This document shows positions 49,580 through 59,600 of a stretch of DNA of 64,000 nt, piece after piece. The notes beneath the pieces are model-generated. The model saw nothing but the letters and a program-made list of their open reading frames with translations, ran no database searches and was not told where the DNA came from. Each line of letters begins with the position of its first letter. The first letter of the stretch is position 1. The position numbers and the translations under genes were made by a program. The DNA comes from JACVRW01 sp963837445 (lineage in GTDB: Bacteria > Actinomycetota > Thermoleophilia > Solirubrobacterales > Thermoleophilaceae): the NCBI GenBank assembly GCA_963837445.1, contig CAWINK010000003.1, forward strand, positions 372,001-436,000, written 5' to 3'.

Positions 49580-50956
49580 ATGGCCGCGCCTTTCACGGTC
49601 CTCATCATGGCCGCCGGCCAGGGCACTCGGATGCTTTCGGATACTCCGAAGGTTCTGCACCGGGTTGCCGGTAAGTCGCTCGTCGAGTGGGTCGCCGATG
49701 CTGCGCGGGCGGCCGGTGCCGAGCGGGTGGTCGCGGTGGTCCGGCCGGGCGACGGCGTTGCGGAGGGCCTTCCCGACGGCCTTGAGCTGGCCGAGCAGCG
49801 TGAGGGGGAGGGCACCGGTGCCGCCGTCCTGGCGGCGCGCGAGGCGGTGGGGTCGGGTCCGGTCGTGGTCCTGTCCGGCGACCACCCTCTGATCACACCC
49901 GAGCAGCTCGAGGGGCTGCTCGCAGAGCATGAGCAGCACGGGGCCGGCGCGACCCTGCTCACCACGGACCGGCTCGACCCCGCGGGCTACGGTCGCATCG
50001 TGCGCGACGCATCGGGCCACGTGGACCGCATCGTCGAGACCAAGTACACCGAGGGCGTGTCCCCGGAGGAGCTGGCCGTGGACGAGATCAACCTCGGCAC
50101 CTATGTGTTCGACGGGGAGACGCTCTTCGAGGCCCTCGACAGGGTCGAGATCGTGAAGGGGGAGCGCTACCTGACGGGGGTGTTCCCACTCATCCGCGCG
50201 AACGGCGGGACCATCGGGGCGCACATGACCGACGACGTCGACGCCGCTCTCGGAGTGAACGATCGCGCCGACCTGATGGTGGCGGAGGAGGCCGCCCAGC
50301 GCCGGATCATCGAGGGCCACGCCAGAGCGGGTGTCACGTTCTTGGCGCCGGGCACCATCAGGGTGGAGGCAGGGGTGACGATCGGTCACGACAGCACCAT
50401 CGCGTCGGGCACGGTTCTCGAGGGAAGCACTGCCATCGGCGAGCGCTGCGAGATCGGCCCGAACACGACCGCGCGCGGCGCCACGATCCGCGACGGCGCC
50501 GTCGTGGTGCACTCGTTCGTCGTCGAGGCGGAGGTGGGTGCCGACGCCAAGGTCGGCCCCTTCGCGTACCTGCGCCCGGGCACAGTCATCGGCGAGCGCG
50601 TGAAGGTGGGCACGTTCGTGGAGGTGAAGAACTCCGACATCGGCGCCGGCGCGAAGGTGCCGCACCTCTCGTACATCGGCGACGCCGACGTGGGCGAGGA
50701 CAGCAACCTCGGCGCCAGCACCATCACCGCGAACTACGACGGCCGCAAGAAGCACCGCACGAAGCTCGGAAAGAGCGTGAAGACGGGGATCCATACGTCC
50801 CTCGTCGCGCCGCTCGACGTCGGCGACCGGGCGTACACTGGCGCTGGCTCGACGATCAACGAGGACATCCCGGATGGCGCGCTGGGAATCGAGCGTGCAA
50901 AGCAGAAGAACATCGAGGGCTACGCGGATCGCGTGGAGGAGGACTCGCAAAAATGA
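49580..50956 (+). CDS. glmU: Bifunctional UDP-GlcNAc pyrophosphorylase / glucosamine-1-phosphate N-acetyltransferase
   Basis: The 458-residue protein makes UDP-GlcNAc for peptidoglycan. The N-terminal uridyltransferase domain has LIMAAGQGTRMLSDTPKVLH, GDHPLITPE and VDEINLGTYVFDGETL. The C-terminal acetyltransferase is a left-handed beta-helix with hexapeptide repeats (GVTIGHDSTIASGTV, GPFAYLRPGTVIGERVKVG). The catalytic His is in KVPHLSYIGDADVG, followed by ANYDGRKKHRTKLG. The stop overlaps the start of prs. Confidence 0.97.
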   Translation: MAAPFTVLIMAAGQGTRMLSDTPKVLHRVAGKSLVEWVADAARAAGAERVVAVVRPGDGVAEGLPDGLELAEQREGEGTGAAVLAAREAVGSGPVVVLSGDHPLITPEQLEGLLAEHEQHGAGATLLTTDRLDPAGYGRIVRDASGHVDRIVETKYTEGVSPEELAVDEINLGTYVFDGETLFEALDRVEIVKGERYLTGVFPLIRANGGTIGAHMTDDVDAALGVNDRADLMVAEEAAQRRIIEGHARAGVTFLAPGTIRVEAGVTIGHDSTIASGTVLEGSTAIGERCEIGPNTTARGATIRDGAVVVHSFVVEAEVGADAKVGPFAYLRPGTVIGERVKVGTFVEVKNSDIGAGAKVPHLSYIGDADVGEDSNLGASTITANYDGRKKHRTKLGKSVKTGIHTSLVAPLDVGDRAYTGAGSTINEDIPDGALGIERAKQKNIEGYADRVEEDSQK

Positions 50957-51987
50957 ACAAGCCCCTCGAAACGGCTGAGGCACCGTCGCCGGTGCGAAGC
51001 ATCACGGCCAGCTACGAGAAGCGCATGATGGTCACCGCCGGGCGCGCGAGCCGCGAGCTGGGCGGGAAGATCGCCGAGAAGCTCGAGGTCGAGCTCACCG
51101 ACGCGGGCCTCAAGACCTTCGCCGACGGTGAGGTGTATTGCCGCTACGCGGAGTCCATTCGCGGCGCCGACCTCTTCATCGTCCAGTCGATGTGCGGCTC
51201 CGAGCGTGAGGGGATGACTCCGAACGACTCGCTCTGGGAGCTCCTCCTGATGGTCCACGCGGCGAAGCACGCCTCGGCGCACCGCATCATCGCGGTGAGC
51301 CCGTGGTACGGGTACTCGCGCCAGGACAAGAAGTCAGCGCCGCGCGAGCCGATCTCGGCCCGCCTCGTGGCCGACACGCTCGAGGTGGCCGGCATCGACA
51401 GGCTCGTGACGATGGACCTCCACGCCGGGCAGCTGCAGGGCTTCTTCTCGAAGCCCGTCGACCACATGACCGCCATGCCGATCCTCACCCAGTTCGTGAT
51501 CGACAGGCTCGGCAGCGAGAACCTCGTGATCATCGCCCCGGACGCCGGCCGCGTGAAGCTGGTGCGCAAGTTCGCGCAGAAGGTGGGGGCGCCTTACGCG
51601 CTGATGGAGAAGGAGCGTCCCGCCCAGCAGGTGGCCGAGATCGGCTACGTGATCGGCGACGTGAAGGGCAAGACCGCGGTGATCGTGGACGACATCATCG
51701 GCACCGGCAGCACCCTCAGCGCGGCCGCGCAGACCGTGCTGGACGAGGGTGCGGAGCGCGTGTTCGCGGTCGCCACCCACGGCCTCTTCTCGGGCAACGC
51801 GTTCGAGAACCTCGTGAGCGGGCCGCTCGACGGCATCGTCGTGACCGACACGGTGCCGCTCCGCGAGGGTGCCCCCGACCTGATCACGCAGCTCACGTGC
51901 GCGGACATCCTCGAGGACTCGATCCGGCGCATCTTCACCGACGACTCGGTCTCCGAGATCTTCGCGGGAGAGAATCAGCTGTTCTGA
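50953..51987 (+). CDS. prs: Ribose-phosphate pyrophosphokinase
   Basis: PRPP synthetase (344 residues) makes phosphoribosyl pyrophosphate from ribose 5-phosphate and ATP for nucleotide, His and Trp synthesis. Motifs are FADGEVYCRYAESIRGAD, VSPWYGYSRQDKKSAPREPI, the divalent-metal site MDLHAGQLQGFF, and the PRPP-binding loop AVIVDDIIGTGSTL. Compared with the usual length (about 315) it has a short N-terminal extension. The glmU-prs pair overlaps by ATGA, a widely conserved arrangement. Confidence 0.97.
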   Translation: MNKPLETAEAPSPVRSITASYEKRMMVTAGRASRELGGKIAEKLEVELTDAGLKTFADGEVYCRYAESIRGADLFIVQSMCGSEREGMTPNDSLWELLLMVHAAKHASAHRIIAVSPWYGYSRQDKKSAPREPISARLVADTLEVAGIDRLVTMDLHAGQLQGFFSKPVDHMTAMPILTQFVIDRLGSENLVIIAPDAGRVKLVRKFAQKVGAPYALMEKERPAQQVAEIGYVIGDVKGKTAVIVDDIIGTGSTLSAAAQTVLDEGAERVFAVATHGLFSGNAFENLVSGPLDGIVVTDTVPLREGAPDLITQLTCADILEDSIRRIFTDDSVSEIFAGENQLF

Positions 51988-53361
51988 GCCCAGGCGCGCT
52001 CCTGCTCGCCGAGCTCGGTGGCGGGCGGATCGCCGAACCACCACTCGCGGCCGATCCGGTACCAGTTGCGCGTGGCATTCAGCTGGCCGAGCACGGCGAG
52101 GACGCCTGACTCCATGCGGCGTCCCATCAGCTCGTTGGCGGGCAGGTTCTCGCGCCGCATCACGCGGTAGAAGTCCGAGCGCGGGTCGGACACCGCCGCG
52201 ATCGACTCCATCACCCGCGACGAGTCGATCGTGACCTCGCGGTCCTCCATGTACCAGCCGCCCACGGCCCGGACGTGATCCATCAGGAGCTCGGCGTCCA
52301 CCTTGCGCGGATCGTTCAGGAAGCCGAGGTCGTGGAGCGCCACCCGCAGCCGCTCGGGGTCGTCGTCGAAGATCGCCTCGAGCGCCGCGATCTCCAGCTC
52401 GATCTGGTCGCGGTCGAGGTGCTTCGTCATCCCGAAGTCGAGGAACGCGACGCGCCCGTCGGGCATCAGCAGGTAGTTCCCGGGATGTGCGTCCGCGTTG
52501 AAGTGCTGGAGGTGATAGATCGAGCCGAAGCAGAAGCGGAAGACGATCTCGCCGAAGCGGTCGCGCCCGGACTGGGGCAGCTCGCGAACCTCATCGAAGC
52601 CCGGCGCCGTCCACCCACTCGCTCACCAGCACCCGCTCTGTTGACAGCCGCGTGACCACATCGGGCACGTGGATGAACGGATGGCGCCGGTACCCCCGCG
52701 CGAAGGCGCGCTGCGACTGCGCCTCGAGCTCGTAGTCGAGCTCCTCCATCACGCGCTCCTTCAGCTCCGCGGCGGCGGCCTTCGCGTCGAGCCCCGGCGC
52801 GAACGCCTTGGCGAGCCGCAGGATCAGCCCGGCGTTCTGCATGTCGGCGGCGATCGCGGAGGCCACCCCGGGGTACTGGACCTTCACCGCCACCCGCCGC
52901 CCGTCCGGCAGCACCGCCCGGTGCACCTGGCCGATCGAGGCGGCCGCGGCGGCCTCCTGCTCGAAGTCCTCGAACAGCTCCTCCACGGGCTCGTCCCACT
53001 CCTCGTCCAGCACCGCGCTGACCTTCTTCCAGGGCATCGGCGGCGCGGTGGAGCGGAGCGTGGCGAGCTTGTCCTGGTAGAGGTCGCGATATTCGGGCGG
53101 CAGGAACTCGGTGTCGATGAACGAGGCGAGCTGGCCGATCTTCATCGCGGCGCCCTTCATCCGCCCGAGCGTCTCGACCATCTGCTCGGCGGCCTCGAGG
53201 TGGCGCTGCTCGAGCGCCTGCGCGGCGTCGTCGGCGTCGCGCGCGAGATTGCGGGCGCGCGTTCCGGCGTAGCGGGCGCCCTGCGAGCCCACCACCGAGC
53301 CCACCTGCGCGGTGCGCCGGATGCGCCCCTTCGGAATGTCCGTGTCGTCGCCCCGCGCCAC
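51975..53361 (-). CDS. ABC1/UbiB-type atypical kinase (frameshifted)
   Basis: Both halves of an ABC1 (AarF/UbiB/ADCK) kinase-like protein are present. The first half, from about 53361, has the KxGQ motif MKIGQLASFIDTEFLPPEYR, the alanine-rich nucleotide loop EQEAAAAASIGQVHRAVL and the lysine in VAVKVQYPGV, ending VSEWVDGAGLR. Near 52595 the frame shifts and the second half continues with FNADAHPGNYLLMPDGRVAF and LDFGMTKHLDRDQ, including the catalytic NADAHPGN and DFG. All key residues are intact, so a single indel is likely. Family members act in quinone and lipid metabolism as atypical ATPases. It overlaps the end of prs by 13 bases. Confidence 0.86.
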
Positions 53362-53398
53362 CCGGGTCCAGGATAGGCCGCTACACTGGCCAGCCGTC

Positions 53399-54118
53399 AT
53401 GGCCGATGCAAAGCGACCCACTCTCGACGTCCAGGAGCGCTCCGAGCGCGGCACGCGCACGATGAAGCGCCTGAGGCGTGAGGGCTTCGTGCCCGGCGTG
53501 GTCTACGGCGGCGGGGACGGCGATTGCACCTCCTTCAAGGTGGAGTCGCGCGCCCTGCGCCAGGTGCTGGTGGGAGGCCAGGCGCTGATCGACCTGAAGG
53601 TCGGCAGCAAGACCCGGCCGGTGATCGTCAAGGATCAGCAGCTGCACCCCGTCCGCGACGAGGTCATGCACATCGACCTGCTCGAGGTCCGCCTCGACGA
53701 GAAGATCCAGACGACCGTCGCCGTGCACGTGGAAGGCGGCGAGGAAGCGCCCGGCGTGAAGGAGGGAGGCGTGCTCGAGCACGTGACCCACCAGCTCAAC
53801 ATCGAGGCGCTGCCGACCGCCATCCCGGACTACATCACCGTGGACGTCTCAGGCATGGAGATCGCCGCGACCATGCACCTCTCCGAGCTCACCCCGCCCG
53901 AGGGCGTCGAGTTCCTGGACGACCCCGAGGACACGATCATCGCGTCTGTCGTGGTCCCGACCGAGGTCGAGGAGCCGGAGATCGAGGAGGAGACAGAGCT
54001 GGTCGGCGAAGACGGCGAGCCGCTCGAGGAGGGCGCCGAGCCCGTCGAGGGCGAGACCGTCGAGGAGGCAGAGCAGAGGGTTGCCGAGGCCGCCGAGGGG
54101 GCCGAGGAGTCCGAGTGA
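53399..54118 (+). CDS. rplY: 50S ribosomal protein L25/Ctc
   Basis: The 239-residue protein is of the longer Ctc/TL5 type: an N-terminal 5S-rRNA-binding domain (RPTLDVQERSERGTRTMKRL, GFVPGVVYGGG, HPVRDEVMHIDLLEV) and a C-terminal beta domain (VAVHVEGGEEAPGVKEGGVL, HQLNIEALPTAIPDYITVDV). It ends in an acidic tail rich in Glu. The stop overlaps the GTG start of pth, the usual order rplY-pth. Confidence 0.96.
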   Translation: MADAKRPTLDVQERSERGTRTMKRLRREGFVPGVVYGGGDGDCTSFKVESRALRQVLVGGQALIDLKVGSKTRPVIVKDQQLHPVRDEVMHIDLLEVRLDEKIQTTVAVHVEGGEEAPGVKEGGVLEHVTHQLNIEALPTAIPDYITVDVSGMEIAATMHLSELTPPEGVEFLDDPEDTIIASVVVPTEVEEPEIEEETELVGEDGEPLEEGAEPVEGETVEEAEQRVAEAAEGAEESE

Positions 54119-54675
54119 GCCTCTTCCGCCGCGGAGGCGGGAAGGCGGACTGGCTGGTGGTCGGGCTGGGCAATCCCGGCGACCGCTACGCCCGGACGCG
54201 TCACAACATCGGCTTCGAGGTTGCGAAGCTCGCAGCCGAGCGCTGGGGGCTCCCGAGGTTCAAGGAGAAGTACCGCGGGCTCTACGCCGAAGGGGGCCCG
54301 CGCGTGGCGGTTCTCCTACCGCAGACCTACATGAACGACTCCGGCGAGTCGGTGGGCCCCGCGCGGGGGGCGCTCGGCGTCGATCTGGAGCACGTCGTGG
54401 TCGTGCACGACGAGATCGACCTTCCGTTCGGGAGGGTTGAGGTGCGGACCGGCGGGGGCCTCGCCGGCCACAACGGACTCAAGTCCCTGAAGAGCGGGCT
54501 GGGCAGCGCGGATTTCACCAGGGTGCGCGTGGGAGTTGGGCGCCCTGACAGCACCGATCCCGAGATCGTGTCAAGGCACGTGCTCGGACGGTTCTCGGAA
54601 GCTGAGCAGGACGTCAGGGCGTTGGCGGAAACCGCCGCTGACGAGCTCGACCGGCTCGTCAGCGCTTCAGCGTAA
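54115..54675 (+). CDS. pth: Peptidyl-tRNA hydrolase
   Basis: Pth (186 residues) releases tRNA from prematurely dropped peptidyl-tRNA. Motifs are VVGLGNPGDRYARTRHNIGF with the catalytic His, LLPQTYMNDSGESV, VVHDEIDLPFGRVEVRTGG with the catalytic Asp, and GGLAGHNGLKSLKSGLG. It starts with GTG 54115 overlapping rplY and ends 17 bases into the convergent secreted-protein gene. Confidence 0.96.
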   Translation: MSLFRRGGGKADWLVVGLGNPGDRYARTRHNIGFEVAKLAAERWGLPRFKEKYRGLYAEGGPRVAVLLPQTYMNDSGESVGPARGALGVDLEHVVVVHDEIDLPFGRVEVRTGGGLAGHNGLKSLKSGLGSADFTRVRVGVGRPDSTDPEIVSRHVLGRFSEAEQDVRALAETAADELDRLVSASA

Positions 54676-56530
54676 GCGTCTTCTTCTTGACCGTGACGTT
54701 CCCGGCGGCGTCGGTCGCGGTCAGCCGCAGAGTGAGCTTGACCGAGCGGAGCCGCGCGAGTGCCCGCTTCGCCTTCCTTGTGAACTTCGCGGTCAGCTTC
54801 ATGGCCCCGGCGCCGGCGAGGGCGCGGTTCCCGCTCGTGGCCACGACCTTCCCGGCCCGCAGGACGTCGAGCTTGAGCTTGCCCAGCTCGTTGCTCGACC
54901 CGGAACCCACGAGCCCCTTCTTGAGCGTCCGCGCGAGCGGCAGCGACTTCGAGGCCTTGATCGCCGCGATCGGCGCGACGGTGTCCGGCGGCGGCGGAGG
55001 CGGGGGCGGCGGGGGCGGGGGCGGCGGCGGGTCGACTATCGCCACCGTCCAGCTCCTGACCGCCTCTGAGAGGTCGACGTTCCCGGCGGAGTCGGTGGCA
55101 CGCACGAGGAAGGTGTGGTCCCCGCTGCCAAGACCCGTGTAGGTCTTGCTGCTCGCGCAGCTCTCCCAGGCGCCGCCATCGAGCTTGCACTCGAAGGTCG
55201 CGCCGGCCTCCGTGGCCGAGAAGGTGAAGCTCGCCGTCGTCGCGACGGTGTCGCCACTCGGCCCCGAGTTGATCGACGTGTCCGGCCTCACCGTGTCAAC
55301 GGTCCAAGTCTGAACCGCCTCGGATCCGTCGGTGAGGCCCGTGGCGTCCGTGGCGCGCACACGGAAGGTGTGCTCGCCCTCGGCGAGGCTCGTGTAGCCC
55401 TTCGTGCTCGTGCACGTCTCCCAATTCCCGCTGTCGAGCCTGCACTCGAACGTCGAGTTCGGCTCGGAGGAACCGAACCCGAAGGTCGCCGAGTTCGATG
55501 ACGTCGGGCCGGACGGGCCCGAGCCGATCGAGGTGTTCGGCGGCGTCGTGTCGACGGTCCAGCTGCGGCTCACGGCGGGGCCGAGGTTCGAGGTGCCGTC
55601 AGTGCCGCGGACGGAGAACGTGTACGCCCCGTCGGCGAGGTTCGAATACCCCATCGACCCGGGGCTGCTGCACGCCCCGAACACGCCCGGGCCTGACGGT
55701 GTGTCCAGCTTGCACTGGAAGGTGGCCGGCTCGTTGGCTGTGAAGCCGAAGCCCGCTGAGGTGCTGCTGGTGCGAGAGCCGTTCGCCGGGCCGCTGTTGA
55801 TGGTCGTGCTCGGACCCGTGTTGTCGATCGTCCAGGTCCGGGACGCCGTGCTCCCGTTGTTCAGCGACGGGTCCTTGGATCTCACATGGAACGTGTAGGT
55901 GCCATTCGTGTTGAGGCTGCTGTAGGCCTCGCTCTTGTCGGCCGGAGAGCCACAGAAGCCGAATGAGCCGGTCTGGCCCGGGCGGTCGAGGCGGCACTCG
56001 TAGGTCGCGTCGGGATCGCTGGGCGCGTCGAACCCGAAGGTGGCGCTGGTGGCCGAGACGGTGCCCGTGGGCCCGCTGCTGATCGCGGTGTCGCCAGGCC
56101 CATGGATGTCATCGAAGAAGAGGTCCGCGTTGAGGTTCTCGAAGATCTGGAACTTGCAGTTCGTGCCGAAGTAGTCCCCGACCTGGTCCTGCGGATCGCA
56201 GTTGACCTTCCCGCCCGTGTTCCCGTCGACCCACTTCACGAAGCGCCAGCCCCGATCGAAGTACGCCTGCGGCAGTGAGCGCTGGAGCTCGACGATCCAG
56301 CCGTGGCCGTAGTCCCCAGTCGGGGAGCCGGCCGTGCAGTTCGTGATCGTCGCCTCGGAGACCGCCGACGGAGTGGTGCAGTTCATCAGCGCGGCGTCGG
56401 AGACCTCCGTGACCCCGCCGGCGCCATGAACCTTGATCGTCACCTGCCAGGCGCTGGCTGCCGCAGGCGCGGCGAGCAGGACGGCGATCACAAGCGGAAG
56501 CGCCCGGGCCGGGCGGAAGAATCGCAGCAT
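54659..56530 (-). CDS. Secreted protein with four Ig-like repeats and a polyproline hinge
   Basis: The 623-residue protein has a signal peptide (LPLVIAVLLAAPAAASA), a unique cysteine-containing N-terminal domain (residues 30-145: GYGHGWIVELQ-type DYGHGWIVELQRSLPQAYFD, KVNCDPQDQVGDYFGTNC), then four tandem repeats of about 95 residues. Each repeat has the pattern SGPSG...ATFGFGSSEPNSTFECRLD...GEHTFRVRATD...WTVD with a conserved C-C pair. A run of about fifteen prolines (near residue 505) leads to a basic beta-strand tail ending VKKKTLTLKR. This is an extracellular, bacterial Ig-like architecture, probably adhesive or wall-associated; the ligand is unknown. It is a typical surface protein of this bacterial group. 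Confidence 0.88.
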   Translation of the reverse strand: MLRFFRPARALPLVIAVLLAAPAAASAWQVTIKVHGAGGVTEVSDAALMNCTTPSAVSEATITNCTAGSPTGDYGHGWIVELQRSLPQAYFDRGWRFVKWVDGNTGGKVNCDPQDQVGDYFGTNCKFQIFENLNADLFFDDIHGPGDTAISSGPTGTVSATSATFGFDAPSDPDATYECRLDRPGQTGSFGFCGSPADKSEAYSSLNTNGTYTFHVRSKDPSLNNGSTASRTWTIDNTGPSTTINSGPANGSRTSSTSAGFGFTANEPATFQCKLDTPSGPGVFGACSSPGSMGYSNLADGAYTFSVRGTDGTSNLGPAVSRSWTVDTTPPNTSIGSGPSGPTSSNSATFGFGSSEPNSTFECRLDSGNWETCTSTKGYTSLAEGEHTFRVRATDATGLTDGSEAVQTWTVDTVRPDTSINSGPSGDTVATTASFTFSATEAGATFECKLDGGAWESCASSKTYTGLGSGDHTFLVRATDSAGNVDLSEAVRSWTVAIVDPPPPPPPPPPPPPPPDTVAPIAAIKASKSLPLARTLKKGLVGSGSSNELGKLKLDVLRAGKVVATSGNRALAGAGAMKLTAKFTRKAKRALARLRSVKLTLRLTATDAAGNVTVKKKTLTLKR

Positions 56531-56601
56531 CGGACCATCCTGCGAATACGATCTGAATAGAACCTCAATGGCCGCGCGGCGTCGCCGGGCGGTCGCAGCG
56601 C

Positions 56602-59600
56602 ATGCTCAGATCACTGCTCACATACGCCCAAAACGACGATTCCGTCGCCAATCTCGTCGCGGCCGCGCGCGACGAGCCGCAGCGTGCATTCGTCTCATCG
56701 AGCCTGCGCCCGTACCTGCTCGCCTCGCTGATCGACGCGGACTCCGAGCGTCCGGCGCTGATCGTGGTGGGAGACGACCGCGCTGCACGCGACCTCGCCG
56801 CTGACCTCAAACAGTTCCTCGCCCCGCGCCAGGTGCGCTTCTACCCGGCTCGGGGCATGCGCTACGAGTCGCACCTCGCGCCGCCACCGCACCTGGTGGG
56901 CCTGCGCATCGCCGCTCTCGATGCGCTGCTCGGTGAGACGCCGGCCGTGCTCGTGACCTCGGCCGTCGCGCTCGCGGAGAAGGTGCCTGACCCGGCGCTG
57001 CGCCCGCGCGGGTTCGAAATCGAGAAGGGCGGCCTCGTGGACCTGGACGAGACCGCCGACCAGCTCGTGGCGTGCGGCTACGAGCGCGTGGAGCAGGTGG
57101 AGGAGCGCGGCCAGTTCGCGATCCGCGGCGACATCCTCGACGTGTACCCGGCCACCGAGGAGCGCGCGGTGCGCTGCGAGCTGTTCGACGTCGAGGTCGA
57201 GCGCCTGACCTGGTTCTCCACCTTCACGCAGCGCTCACTCGAGGAGGCGGAGCGGGTGGAGATCGCGCCGGCGGCTGAGCTCGCGCCCGAGCATCGGGAG
57301 CTCGCCGAGATCGCCGCGGTCAGCCACGAGGACGATCGCCCCGACGTGGCCGACGTCCTGCCGGTGGACCGCTTCTGCGAGCTGCTCGACCTCGTGCCGG
57401 CCAACGCCCTCGTGGCGATCGCCGCCGAGGAGGAGCTGGCGCCCGCACTGCGCGACTACTGGGAGGACGTGACGACGAGCTTCCATGACGAGGACGCGCA
57501 TCAGCTCTACGTGAAGCCCGAGGTGCTCGACGCGGCCCTCGACGAGCGGGCCCAGCTGCGCCTTTCGAGCATCTCGCAGGACCAGCCGCACGAGTTCCGC
57601 GCGCAGGCGGCGGACACTGCCGCTCGCTCGCTGAAGGACGCCGAGCCGGAGCTCGAGAAGCTGGTGCGCTCGGGATACCGCACCTTCGTGGCGTGGGCGC
57701 GTCGCGGCGAGGCCGAGCGCGCTCAGCTGAACATGGCCCGAATGCAGCCCGCCTTCCTGAACGGAAAGCCGGCTCCCGAGGACGCCTCGCTCACCTTCGC
57801 CCACGCAAGCCTGCGCGACGGGTTCATCGCACCCCAGCTCAAGCTCGCGGTGCTGCCCGAGCACCGGCTGCTCCGCCGCCGCCGGGTCGAGCGCCCGAGC
57901 GGGCCCGGGCCGATCGCGTCGTTCACCGACCTTCGCGCCGGCTCGCCGGTTGTCCACGAGGACCACGGCATCGCGCTCTTCACCGGCTTCGAGACGAAGA
58001 CGGTCGGCGGCGTGACGCGCGACTACCTCGAGCTCGAGTACCGCGACGGCGATCGCGTCTTCGTGCCGAGCGATCAGCTCCACAAGATCAGCCGCTACGT
58101 GGGCGCCGACGCCGGCGATCCGCCGCTCTCGAAGCTCGGCGGCAAGCAGTGGGAGCAGATGAAGCTGAAGGCGCGCCGCGCCGCCCAGGCGCTCGCCGGG
58201 GAGCTGATCAACCTCTACGCCGAGCGCAGGCGGCGCGCCGGGCATGCGTTCCCCTCCGACAGCGAGTGGCAGCTCGAGTTCGAGGGCCGCTTCCCCTACC
58301 GCGAGACTCCCGACCAGCTCGAGGCGATCGACGCCGTGCGGGCGGACATGGAGGAGGCGCGCCCCATGGACCGCCTGATCTGCGGCGACGTGGGCTACGG
58401 CAAGACAGAGGTGGCGCTGCGCGCGGCCTTCAAGGCGGCCGAGGACGGCAGGCAGGTGATGTTCCTCGTGCCCACCACCGTGCTCGCGCAGCAGCACTAC
58501 GGCACCTTTGAGGAGCGGCTGCGCGACTATCCGTTCACGATCGAGATGGTCTCGCGCTTCCGCTCGCCGAAGACGGTGCGCGAGTCGCTCAAGGGGTTCC
58601 AGGAGGGCCGCGTGGACATCCTGATCGGCACCCACCGATTGCTCTCCCGCGACGTGCGGCCAAAGGAGCTCGGTCTGCTGATCGTGGACGAGGAGCAGCG
58701 CTTTGGCGTGAAGCAGAAGGAGCTGATGCGCCAGCTGCGGCTGAAGGTGGACGTGCTCTCGCTGTCGGCCACGCCGATCCCGCGAACCCTCCAGATGTCG
58801 CTCGCCGGGCTGCGCGACATCTCGGTGATCGAGACGCCGCCGGAGGGGCGGCGGCCGGTGAAGACGTACGTCGGCGACTACGACGACGACCTCGTCGAGA
58901 AGGCGATCAAGCGCGAGCTGGCTCGCGGCGGTCAGGCGTTCTTCCTCCACAACCGCGTGGAGACGATCGACGAGACCGCCGAGCGGGTGCGAGCGCTCGT
59001 GCCGGACGCCCGCGTGCTGGTGGCTCACGGGCAGATGGCCGAGGGGCAGCTCGAGAAGGTGATGCTGACCTTCCTGCGCGGTGATGGGGACGTGCTCGTC
59101 TGCACCACGATCGTCGAGTCGGGACTCGACATCCCCAGCGCGAACACCCTGATCGTCGAGCGCGCCGACGAGCTCGGCCTGGCGCAGCTGTACCAGATCC
59201 GAGGCCGCGTGGGACGCTCGCGGGAGCGCGCCTACGCGTACCTGCTCTACCCCTCGGCCGCCGCCCTGTCGGAGGAGGCGGGTCAGCGCCTGGCCACGCT
59301 GTCCGACTACACGGAGCTCGGATCCGGGTTCAAGATCGCGATGCGCGACCTCGAGATCCGCGGCGCGGGCAACCTGCTCGGCGACGAGCAGTCCGGGCAC
59401 GTGGCGGCCGTCGGCTTCGAGCTCTACGTCGGAATGATCGACGAGGCGGTGCGCCTGCTCGCCGGTGACGCCGCCGACGAGACGGCCGAGCCGGTGCGGA
59501 TGGACCTGCCGGTGGACGCCTACGTGCCGGGCGACTACGTGCCCTACGAGGCGGCCAAGATCGAGATTCACCGGCGCGTGGCCGGAGCCCGCGAGGTGGC

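Noticed and set aside
53312..53398. Upstream start for rplY that overlaps the ABC1 kinase gene
   Set aside because: MADAKRPTLDVQE at 53399 matches the usual L25 N-terminus; earlier codons are antisense to the kinase start.
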